Of a stretch of DNA of 64,000 bases, positions 46,415 to 54,956 are shown in pieces. The notes under the pieces are model-generated. The model worked only from the letters and a program-made list of their open reading frames with translations, was not told the origin of the DNA and did no database searches. Positions within the stretch are counted from its first letter, which is position 1; the number at the start of each line of letters is the position of its first letter. The DNA is taken from contig WNNJ02003187.1 of the NCBI GenBank assembly GCA_012934845.2, forward strand, positions 62,001 to 126,000. The letters run 5' to 3'. The position numbers and the translations under genes are program-made. This DNA is from Pomphorhynchus laevis. Taxonomy: Eukaryota > Acanthocephala > Palaeacanthocephala > Echinorhynchida > Pomphorhynchidae.

Positions 46415-49360
46415 TCACAAATACGGAAAAACAGCTTTCCCCATGGCATCCTCCGTCCGTAATTTCTTTTTGAATTCGTTGATATTGCTACTGCACACTG
46501 TTGACTCTCCAAGCCTATTCCACAGAGATACAACTCGCCGATCAAATTGGACAGCTCGTGATTTTCTTATCCTTTCACGTCGCAGGGTTAAACCATGGCC
46601 TCGGAGGACATTGGATGAGCGCAAATGAAGACAATCTCGAAGTGGATGATCCAAATCATTAAGAATTTGCCAGACCATACTCATATCGATGTACCGGCGA
46701 GTCCACGTGACAGTCTCAAGTCTAAGTGCTTTTAATCGATCAGGGTACGACAAAAATTTCAGTTGCGGTGCTAGCTTGGTAGCTCTATGAAGTACCCTCT
46801 CTGAACTAATATGTTCTTTTGAATTTTGGGGATACACACACGGCGCAGCATATAGAAGACGGCTCAACACATGAGCAAAGATTAGCGGACGTAGGGCAAA
46901 TTGATTGAGTGCAATGAAAGTGCGTCGAAGTTGACCGATTATCCCCAACGCATTTGAACAAGCATGTTCAGTATGTGTGACGGTACTCAAATCACTGTTT
47001 ATCCACACTCCCAAGTCCTTATATTTGCTGACTCGTTCTATATCACTGCTTTGAAAGCTATAATTAACTAAAGATTGAGCATTTCCGCCACGAACACGTA
47101 AATGTTTGCATTTTGATATATTTACAATCAACCTATTGAGCAGAGCCCAATTTTCGACTTCATCGATATCCCGTTGCAGTTTAACTATATCATTGGGTGA
47201 ACGAATTGCCCGCCAGATTTTCAAATCGTCTGCATATAAAAACATCCGAGAATCAATAAATTCCGGGATATCGTTGATGTAGACACTAAATAACAATGGA
47301 CCCAATACTGAACCTTGAGGCACCCCTATATTACATGGCTGCGAAGAAGAGTAAAAATTATCTACATGCACACAGTAACTATGATTGCTTAAAAACGATT
47401 CAATCCATCTAACAAGCAAAAATGGAATGCCACTTTTCTCTAGATTATTTAGGAGGAATCTATGGTCTACTCTGTCAAATGCCTTAGAGAAATCGAAGAA
47501 TATGATGTCAGTAGCAATTGATACGGCTTTATTAGCTGACCAATCAAGATGGGCTGCGAGTAGATTAGTAACTGTCGAATAACCCTTACGGAAACCATGT
47601 TGCTCAGAAGCTATTACATTATTCTCACTATAAAACTTGACCATATAACCATGTATAATTCGCTCCAACATTCTACAACATAAGCAAGTAATACTTACTG
47701 GTCTATAATTGTCTACTGAAGATCTATCACCCTTTTTGAAGATGGGGTGAATGATCGATTGTTTCCACTCTTTTGGAAGATTCGTATCAATAATAGATTG
47801 TCGAAATATGTTACAAAGTGGTGTATATATTGAGTCTGCTATTCGACGAAGATATATCGAAGGTAACAAATCAGCACCTTTGGAGTTTGTCTCTTCAAGA
47901 CGATGCAGTTCAGCTAAAACTTTCTCAGGAGTTATCAAATTAGCTATGTCTAAACTAGGATATGAAACACTAGCACCTCTTATCGTCTCACTGTTCTGGA
48001 TAGGTTCAGAATACTCGTTTGTAGTCTCTTTGTACAAGTAAAAATGCCTTGAGAACATCTCAGCAAGGTCGTCTTCAATAACGCTATCAAAATATTGACC
48101 AATTGTTTTATTAGCGTTCCTACTACTATTCACATATAGAAAGAGAGCTTTGGTATCATGTCTACAACTATGAGCTAGACCATTTTCAAATAAATAGCGC
48201 TTATGTCGCTTTAAAGAATTGAAGAAATTTCTCGCCTGCTTATAAACACCATATTCACAAAACCCACCCTTAAAACATTTGAAACTGAAGTCACGAGCCT
48301 TCATCGCAGTAGCCAGCTCAGTATCAAACCAACGAGCGCTTTTCCGACTAGTCTTAGACTTCAAAGGTGAGAATTTTACCATTAGAGAATAAAGCGTCAC
48401 GCGAAAATGATCCCAGGCCTCGTCAACTCCGACAACAGCCGGATCAGGCCAACTTACTCTATGCAGCTTTGATGTAATAACATCATAGTTCGCCCGAAAA
48501 ACATTAATCTGACGTTTGTACCGAGCATGATGAAACACCCTCATTTGTATATTTAGCAAAACTTTAACTACACAGTGATCAGACAAACCAACAGGAGAAT
48601 CATATTGGATACTACTGATTAATTGACTGTTTGTCGATAGGCAAAGATCAAGAAGGGAAGAACTACAACTTGAAAAGCGAGTATGTACATCAACAAATTG
48701 AGCAAGACCACAATAAGCAAAACACTCCATAAGGTCACAAGATTCACTATCACAAGTAGGAAGAACCGTATTCGAAGTCCATTCAACATCTGGCATATTC
48801 AGATCCCCAATTATCACAGTATCACAATCTCCTCGCGTATACAACTCTATCTCTTCAATGAGTTTCTTAGATATTGCCTTAGGAGCACGATACACAAGAC
48901 CCAGTATGATGGGTAAGCTGTTATCAAACTTCACCTGACACCACAAACTCTCAACTCTATCAATAGACGACTTACTCAAAACGCGCACCTTAACTTCGTC
49001 TCTCATAAAGAGAGCTACGCCACCACCCCTACCCCCTATCCGATCACTACGGAACAAAGAATAGCCTGGGATGGATACCTCAGCATCGGATACATCACAA
49101 TTAAGCCAAGATTCTGTAATACCAACTATAATTGGATTAACAGACTCGATCCTAAACTTTAGCTCATCGACTTTCTGTAACAAGCTCCGAACATTACAAT
49201 AAAATATACTATGACTTTTATTCACACCAGTGCGAGTAATAATATCATCTCTAGCAATCTGACACACTTCAGATCCCAAATCAGCTAGGCACTTATATGC
49301 TGTAAGACCTTGCCAAAACCCTCCACATTCATGAGAGGCGATACATCTAGTGGGCACCAA
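46415..49360 (-). CDS. CR1-like LINE ORF2: endonuclease and reverse transcriptase
   Basis: An uninterrupted 981-residue frame. ORF2 proteins nick target DNA and reverse-transcribe the element RNA at the nick. AP-type endonuclease (about 50-270): FYCNVRS (N55), GITESWL (E83), VIIGDLNMPDVEW (D186, N188), LLDLCLS, LSDHCVV (S260-D261-H262). RT (about 530-800): IHPIFKKGDRSSVDNYRPVS (NYRPVS at 551-556), EQHGFRKGYSTVTNL, IIFFDFSKAFDRVDH (motif A), GVPQGSVLGPLLF (679-691), MFLYADDLKIW (YADD at 709-712). The C-terminal LRGHGLTLRR and RVVSLWNRLGES match the CR1 tail. All catalytic residues are visible. The first 45 residues are not conserved and overlap the frame of ORF1's end, so the true start may lie elsewhere. 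Openness over nearly 3 kb suggests recent insertion. Confidence 0.92.
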   Translation of the reverse strand: MVPTRCIASHECGGFWQGLTAYKCLADLGSEVCQIARDDIITRTGVNKSHSIFYCNVRSLLQKVDELKFRIESVNPIIVGITESWLNCDVSDAEVSIPGYSLFRSDRIGGRGGGVALFMRDEVKVRVLSKSSIDRVESLWCQVKFDNSLPIILGLVYRAPKAISKKLIEEIELYTRGDCDTVIIGDLNMPDVEWTSNTVLPTCDSESCDLMECFAYCGLAQFVDVHTRFSSCSSSLLDLCLSTNSQLISSIQYDSPVGLSDHCVVKVLLNIQMRVFHHARYKRQINVFRANYDVITSKLHRVSWPDPAVVGVDEAWDHFRVTLYSLMVKFSPLKSKTSRKSARWFDTELATAMKARDFSFKCFKGGFCEYGVYKQARNFFNSLKRHKRYLFENGLAHSCRHDTKALFLYVNSSRNANKTIGQYFDSVIEDDLAEMFSRHFYLYKETTNEYSEPIQNSETIRGASVSYPSLDIANLITPEKVLAELHRLEETNSKGADLLPSIYLRRIADSIYTPLCNIFRQSIIDTNLPKEWKQSIIHPIFKKGDRSSVDNYRPVSITCLCCRMLERIIHGYMVKFYSENNVIASEQHGFRKGYSTVTNLLAAHLDWSANKAVSIATDIIFFDFSKAFDRVDHRFLLNNLEKSGIPFLLVRWIESFLSNHSYCVHVDNFYSSSQPCNIGVPQGSVLGPLLFSVYINDIPEFIDSRMFLYADDLKIWRAIRSPNDIVKLQRDIDEVENWALLNRLIVNISKCKHLRVRGGNAQSLVNYSFQSSDIERVSKYKDLGVWINSDLSTVTHTEHACSNALGIIGQLRRTFIALNQFALRPLIFAHVLSRLLYAAPCVYPQNSKEHISSERVLHRATKLAPQLKFLSYPDRLKALRLETVTWTRRYIDMSMVWQILNDLDHPLRDCLHLRSSNVLRGHGLTLRRERIRKSRAVQFDRRVVSLWNRLGESTVCSSNINEFKKKLRTEDAMGKAVFPYL

Positions 49361-49443
49361 CTGATTCGAATGCGTCGCCTCACTACTTGAAAATTTTGCA
49401 CAGATAGATTGCTCTCACCAAGTGCAACACGAGATGCAAGTTC

Positions 49444-50473
49444 TTAATTAGCTTGAGACAATTTCTCCATTTGAAGAGCGTCAAGATCTTTTAAGAGACT
49501 AACATGGGATCCTTTTAAACGATATGAATTCCGAAGAATTAACTCAGCATGCGACTGCTCTCTAAATACGGCCTTGAGTAAACGCGGCCTATTACTAAGT
49601 GTATCACGCTTACCCAGTCGAAATAATGCAACGAGTTTAACACGTTTGACAATATCCACATTGCAAGAACCAAGTACCTGCGTCAATATAAATCTCACAC
49701 TCTGGACGTCCTCGTTAAGACGTACTTGTGCGTTCTCAAATAAAGACTATCTTACATTGGCCAGAATAACAGATCTACATCGATCAGCGGTGTGTTTCCT
49801 ATTATTACCAATTTGCGATTCGAGACTGTCACGTGACACTGCGGATAGTGCGTGACACTGCGGATAGTGTGAGGAACAAGCGTCAACTTATCGTTGACGC
49901 TTGTTCCTTCTTTTTGACAGTCCCATTATCAGACATATGACCATGATTCAAAACCTGACAATATGTATTTTCATCATTAGTAACATCAGGTAAATGCACT
50001 GGAACATCCATGGCTACAGTCTCACCCTCTACAGTTAAATCTATATTCATTGGATTATTTGCAAGACTTGAGGAGGGATATATAGAGTTAAGACTTGAGG
50101 AGGAATATATAGAGTTCGAATAGCTTCCATCACTATGACTGGAATTTTCAACATTCTTAGTAGATTTGGAAATAAGAACTTCCTTACTTTGACCGGCACT
50201 TATGCTTTTTGGAATTGGTGGAGCTGATATGGGTCCAAGAGAATTACAACTCGACTGACCGACAAACAAGGGGGTAGATTCCGTCTTCAAATCATTTATC
50301 AAAGATGCGCAGCAATACCCGCAGTAGAAAGATGCATTAGACAGAGCTGTTTTCTTTTCCCCGGGAACTGAAACACTTGTCCACACATGACAATCTTCAC
50401 TTGAACACCGAACCTGATAATCCACGAACTTGGCAGCATCACCTCGCTTTGTAGTCTTGCTCTGTTTGACCAT
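49444..50473 (-). pseudogene. CR1-like LINE ORF1 with PHD-like finger, broken
   Basis: The N-terminal part (50473-49883) begins MVKQSKTTKRGDAAKFVDYQ. Its Cys/His set VRCSSEDCHVW (C23, C28, H29) and FYCGYCCASL (C51, C54) resembles a PHD/esterase-less CR1 ORF1 finger, followed by a Ser/Asn-rich linker. The C-terminal part (49698-49444) reads VALFRLGKRDTLSNRPRLLK and VSLLKDLDALQMEKLSQAN. The copy at 61252-61704 shows the same domain reading on through IELRSRLSQGEANLC, so the stop after LSQAN is probably a mutation. Between the two parts a 16-bp-arm perfect palindrome (49872-49908) and a tandem duplication of TGACACTGCGGATAGTG (49833-49870) disrupt the frame. ORF1 proteins bind RNA and assist retrotransposition. 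Confidence 0.75.
49872..49908. repeat. Perfect hairpin, 16-bp arms, 5-nt loop
   Basis: Arms 49872-49887 and 49893-49908 around TTATC, inside the former ORF1 of the CR1-like element and coincident with its premature end. Confidence 0.9.
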
Positions 50474-50799
50474 TATATGTATGTATATTCAGACTTTATC
50501 AGAGTAAAGTCTCTTGTGTAGATTTCAATAAAGATTGTGTAGGTTCTTCTGGTATAGGTTTTTAGGTTTAGGTTCTTCCAATTTAGGTTCTTTGTAAGTA
50601 GTTAATATGTATAACAAGATAGTTTAAACTCCTAATTAATACAGGTTTTTCCGCGAGCGTAGCGATCTGAACTGTAATCTGCAATGTAAGAACTTTAATA
50701 ATCAATACTTTTTTTAACGGATTGATATGGAACTGGATTGATCTGAAAATAGATTGATCTAGAATGTATGTTATTTAATCCCACAAACTTCTTTTTGCT

Positions 50800-52160
50800 C
50801 ATCGATATCCCCTTTTCTCAGAAACTTGTTTAACTCGTCCATCCGCAGTCGTATTTTCCCTTCACACTGGAAATTCGCAATCGTTCGTCCCCTCCTTTGG
50901 AAACAATAGCTCGACCCCTCCCTTCCTTCTAGATATCGCCCATTTCACTACTCGCTACACTCTCTAAGCTCCTAGAACGCCTCATCTTAATATAGATCAA
51001 CGCTTATCTATCCTCATCCAATCTGTACCCTCTTTTCTCCCCTCCACAGAAATCGCCTGCATGAAAGTTTACCGCGACTTACTCATTTCTCAAGACAAGG
51101 CTCTATATAGTTTCTCATTTCCTTCGACCTCTCCTCCGACTTCGACATTGTCGACCACTTTATCCTCCTTTCTCGCATTCGTTGTGATAACGGCTTTTCT
51201 TTATCCTCCGTAGCATGGTTTGCATCATATCTATAAAACCGGTCCCTTCGCGTCTGTTCTAATTCATCATCCTCTCCTTCCATCCCTATTTTTTGCGGGG
51301 TCCCAAAGGTTTAGTCCTAGGTCTCCTGCTTTTCTCTATTCTGCTTGGCGATCTCTCTCCGTTTATCAAACCTTACTCCTTTAACATCATGCAATACGCC
51401 GATGACATCCTCATCTATGCTTATGCACCCGCACATCGCATACACGATATCGGCATTTCTGCCTTGAACTGTCTTTCTTCTATCTACAAACGTCTCTCCA
51501 ATCTCCATCTTGTTCTAAACCCCGACAAGTCTAAAATGTTGTGGATCATCCCCCGTAAATCAAACACATCTCCTTCCACTGTAACTTTTGCCTCATCAAT
51601 CATCTCCAAAGTACACAATCTCACTTTCCTAGGCTTCCATTTCGATGATCACCTTTCCCTTAAACCCTTCGTCTGCAACAAGGTCCGCTCTTCTAGCTTA
51701 ATTCTCAGTGACATCCGTCGTATCCGCTTCTAATCAACTTCCGTTCTTGTATGCCTCTTCTTTCATCGCTTCTCTTCTCAAAATCGATTACTAACTCAGC
51801 GTTTTCGCCAATTCTCCAAAATCCACCCTCCTCCTATTGCAACGAATATTCAACTCCGCCGTTCGAGTCTTCCATTCTTAGACGACACTCGCCCCACCTC
51901 GCTATCGCTACGTTCCCGTCATACCATCTTACTCCACATTCCCAACTACTCCAACAACTATGTTCTCCTATACTTTCTCGTCGCCGCCCCACTCACCGAG
52001 AATCAACTCCCTCTCGACGTCCGTAACGCCTTCTCCTTTATCACATTCAAACACCTCCTCCGTTCACACCTTCTCGACATCTGATGTTTGTTTTTGTGGT
52101 CATGTAAGCGTGCGCTGTCACACATTTGCCCTGTTAAAATAAATCTTTTTTTTTCATTAG
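50800..52160 (+). mobile_element. L2-like LINE, plus copy with 3' end
   Basis: It begins in the RT linker (LFNSSIRSRIFPSHW near 50828). It has a decayed thumb/palm region, then the open frame 51293-51733: GPKGLVLGLLLFSILLGDLS (the GVPQGSVLSP block), MQYADDILIYAYAPAHRIHD, LVLNPDKSKMLWI, HNLTFLGFHFDDHLSL. The C-terminal domain (DDTRPTSLSLRSRHTILLHI) and 3' UTR to AATAAA at 52139 follow, ending in a poly-T-containing tail. It is the same family as 40975-42945 and as the minus-strand half of the satellite unit. Confidence 0.8.
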
Positions 52161-52167
52161 AAGGCTT

Positions 52168-52395
52168 ACTGCCCTATACAAAATACACGACCTTAAGAAA
52201 TCCAACGTACTTCGGTGTGAAATAACAATACGCTATGCTCCGCTCCTACTTCCTCACAAAATGCCTTAACAATTCTATGATTAAGCGCTTTTCCACGAAT
52301 GAAATTCACAACTTGAACAACAGCGCCCAGAACTTCTTTGAAAGAGTCCGGCGACGCTTTTGAGACAAGCGCCTGGCGATAACACAATTGATGTA
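52168..52395 (-). mobile_element. hAT (ZBED5-like) transposase, middle segment
   Basis: The minus frame 52193-52387 reads YRQALVSKASPDSFKEVLGA, VVNFIRGKALNHRI and LFHTEVRWIS, matching the ZBED5/SCAND3 segment 'HRqALvsKtLP..LKeVL...i.iVNfIkgraLNhR.F..LceEmga.h..LLlHTEVRWLSRG'. The next block expected in the family (TLREY.SLF...) is found at 45612 in the same orientation, so one transposase remnant was split by the intervening LINEs. Confidence 0.75.
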
Positions 52396-52440
52396 AACAA
52401 TATTTGGTTAAAAAATTGTCTTGATTATTAAATACTTACA

Positions 52441-52600
52441 TTCCAGATCAATCCAGTTCCAGACCAATACAGTTACAGATCAATCCAGTTTCAGATCAAT
52501 CCAGTTCCAGATCAATCAAGTTCCAGATCAATCCAGTTCCAGATCAATCCAGTTCCAGATCAATCCAGTTCCAGATCAATCCAGTTCCAGATCAATCAAG
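52441..52600 (+). repeat. 16-bp tandem repeat (10 units) in CR1-like 5' UTR
   Basis: Ten units of TTCCAGATCAATCCAG (160 bp), most identical. They lie directly before the ORF1 start at 52633. Decayed monomers of the same type precede the other CR1-like ORF1s at 46310-46330 and 50715-50765. Confidence 0.92.
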
Positions 52601-52770
52601 CAAATTTAACAGTTTTAACACACAAGGACATAATGGGAGGACTAAGAAGACAGCTACGACCGACACCAACTGTGCTCAACTACAAGTACAGTGCTCGACA
52701 CACGACTGCAGCGTCTGGACTACAATCGCATGCGACAAAAGTAAGTTTAAAGAAGACTTCCTATGAGGCT
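52601..52770 (+). mobile_element. CR1-like LINE 5' end (copy B2-like)
   Basis: Nearly identical to the reverse complement of 46190-46030. It begins MGGL at 52633 and shares GTAAGTTTAAAGAAGACTTC, after which it diverges near 52768. A 1-bp change puts the visible 169-residue frame out of the ORF1 frame. Only the 5' end is present. Confidence 0.7.
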
Positions 52771-52779
52771 TTTTGTTTG

Positions 52780-53140
52780 TCTTTAAACCCAACGAAGATC
52801 AACTTTATTCATTACAGATTTCGGCGTCCTGGAAAGCACACTCGTCTCCTTGATTCTCTTCCAGGGAATAGAAAGCGTCTTTTGTGCATTCTGGGATCCG
52901 TCTTCGAACAATGTTTGCATCATCGGTCAGATATGACTAGGTGTTTTAAATTAGTTCGAAAAGGTTTACGTATGTTTGAGAGAGCGAGACGATTAAATGC
53001 CATTTTGGGTAGATGTGTAATCGTGCTCAATGCGTTTGTATTGAGCCGATTGTACTTTTACTCAAACAATCGCCCTCCAGAACAACGCTATCTATTTTTA
53101 AAACGACTGTGCATCTTAATAAATAAATATTTATTGAATT
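52780..53140 (+). mobile_element. Jockey/I-like LINE C-terminus
   Basis: FRRPGKHTRLLDSLPGNRKR, FERARRLNAILGR, LSRLYFYSNNRPPEQRYLFL, KRLCILINKYLL. The RPPEQR.FLK block matches 57240-57280 and 37930-37960, so it is a related but distinct family. It is fused directly to a CR1-like 5' end at about 52770. Confidence 0.6.
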
Positions 53141-53633
53141 AAATAGAAATTAAAAATAAATTAATAAATAAATATCTTCTATTTTACAATAGAAAAATTA
53201 AGGCTTTTGAATAATTTTAAAATTTTTTTGTACTGGATTGATTTTTTTTCTTATTTTTGAAAGTTTGTGGATTGATTATTTTAATAAGTTCTTCATATGC
53301 GCTTGACCTTAAGTGCTTCTAATACCGGACAAGTGTCTCAATCAAATTTTGAAGAAAAGAATAAAAAGGAGGCTAGATTGTAACCCCATATTCGGTTGGA
53401 GTCAAGAAGAAAAAGGAGGATAAAAAGAAGAAATATGTATATAAAACATTTGTTTTTTACTTTAATAAATCATCAATTATAACATTGTAATTTTCTGAAT
53501 ATACTAACAGAAGTTAGCTAAATATCAAAAATAATTTGATTTTTTCTTTGATCAAGCTTCAATAATTATTTATTAATAAGCGAAATGCTCAAATGACCTT
53601 CAGTAACACCAACATCACAGTTAAATCATATTA
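53141..53633. other. AT-rich gap, no gene seen
   Basis: AT-rich DNA with AATAAA-type repeats near 53115-53165. No gene recognised. Confidence 0.5.
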
Positions 53634-53695
53634 AGATACGTTGCTCGGTACTCCGATCGGTACTGACTGTATTGTTCATTTAATATTGAGTAAAA

Positions 53696-54830
53696 ATGAG
53701 TACGAACAAGCGTGTCGGAGGAACAAAGGATTGTAAAAAAACAGTTTTCCAGTCAATTTTCTAGTAAAAACAAAGGAACATGACCAAATACAGGTAAATG
53801 CTGCTCTGAAATCGCCTGTTCCAAAGGTTAGTGAGTTTTCAATTGCTACTAGGGATGGGGAAGTACATCCTTCGATCCCAAAACTAAAAAATCTGATAAT
53901 TATAAAGATCAAAAAGCCTATGGAAAGGCATTTATTGTTTAATTTCTTTCTACGGCCGTTTACAGAGCAACTATCAAATAGAATCATTTTCAACTCGGTA
54001 AAACTTTATGAAACTGAACTAAAGATTTCGTTTACCACCTCAGACCTCTTAAAAGGGTATGTTAAATAGTTCGAATCGTCCCTGTCGGAGTATGGGTCCA
54101 TATACTCCAAACCCATACTTGCCACTCTAAAAGTATCTAACCGCCCTTGTCAATTGGAAGAGAATGATATCGAGTTACTAAAAGAAACATTTAAAATATC
54201 TAACTTCCGTTCAATAATAGGCAAGAGCGGACATCAAATACCAGTTGGATTTTGTTCCGCTTCCCTAGAGCGGGCTGAATCGCTGGCTAATTCAGCTCGT
54301 AATCCCTTCATGGGATTTAATCTCAGATTTACAATCATTGATAAAGAAGAGTTCACATATCCGCACTGCAGTCGATGCCACAAATGGGGGCACTGGGCCT
54401 CAAGTGCCCCCATTTGTGGACACTGGGGGGGTGTGGCTCCCCCCAGTGTCCGGCTTTGTTGACAGGAGAAAAATGTGTATCCCCTCCATTATGCTCTAAC
54501 TGTGGGGAGCCATCCTGCATGGAGCAGAAAATGCAGACATTTTAAATTATATCAAGGTGGATTTAACAAGTCTGCTGCCCAACCGAAATTTGGTACCTTT
54601 GCAAATGCTGCCACTCGTACGAGGGATGATGATCTCATGCGAGCAATTGATATATGTATAGAAACAATGTGTAAGAAGATGGAAGTTTTAGTATCCTCTG
54701 TTGTTGCCACATTCTGTACTAATCATACTATTCCATCATCAACGGCAATTCCATCATCCAAAAAGAGGGGGCTTCGGCTCATCATATCCCTCCTATCAAT
54801 ATTGGCAATCTCCTGAAGAATAAAAAATAA
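53696..54830 (+). pseudogene. LINE ORF1, gag-like with zinc knuckles, broken
   Basis: After an ATG at 53696 the reading frame shifts. Downstream pieces give LKGYVK and ESSLSEYGSIYSKPILATLK (about 54040-54120). The open part 54154-54462 then gives CSASLERAESLANSARNPFM and CSRCHKWGHWASS, a Cys/His knuckle of the type Jockey/I ORF1 proteins carry in sets of two or three. The next cysteine is displaced: the knuckle is interrupted by two adjacent palindromes (54378-54451). A further knuckle-like HPAWSRKCRHFK follows at about 54505-54545. The protein would package element RNA. Confidence 0.65.
54378..54451. repeat. Two adjacent perfect hairpins inside zinc-knuckle code
   Basis: Arms 54378-54394 and 54403-54419 (17 bp, 8-nt loop), then arms 54418-54430 and 54439-54451 (13 bp, 8-nt loop). 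Both perfect, GC-rich and overlapping by two bases. Confidence 0.9.
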
Positions 54831-54956
54831 GGGGAAATGAAGATGCTGCCCATGGGCAAGTACCTGCCCCGGATGGTTCTAGTGACGGGAAAGGGGAACC
54901 TTCCCGTTCCTAGCTCCTTCTAGGTAGGCAATCCCACATCAAACTAATCCACCACA

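Larger units (their letters stand above)
46390..50770 (-). mobile_element. Near-complete CR1-like LINE (copy B1)
   Basis: A whole-looking two-ORF LINE on the minus strand: 5' UTR about 50770-50474 with GCGAGCG box and decayed 16-bp monomers, ORF1 50473-49444 (broken), ORF2 49360-46415 (open), short 3' UTR. It is the best-preserved mobile element in the window and sits inside the hAT remnant bounded by 45612 and 52168. Confidence 0.85.

Noticed and set aside
52441-52600. Regular 16-bp repeats, considered as a CRISPR-like array.
   Set aside because: There are no spacers; units are directly adjacent and lie in a LINE 5' UTR of an animal genome.
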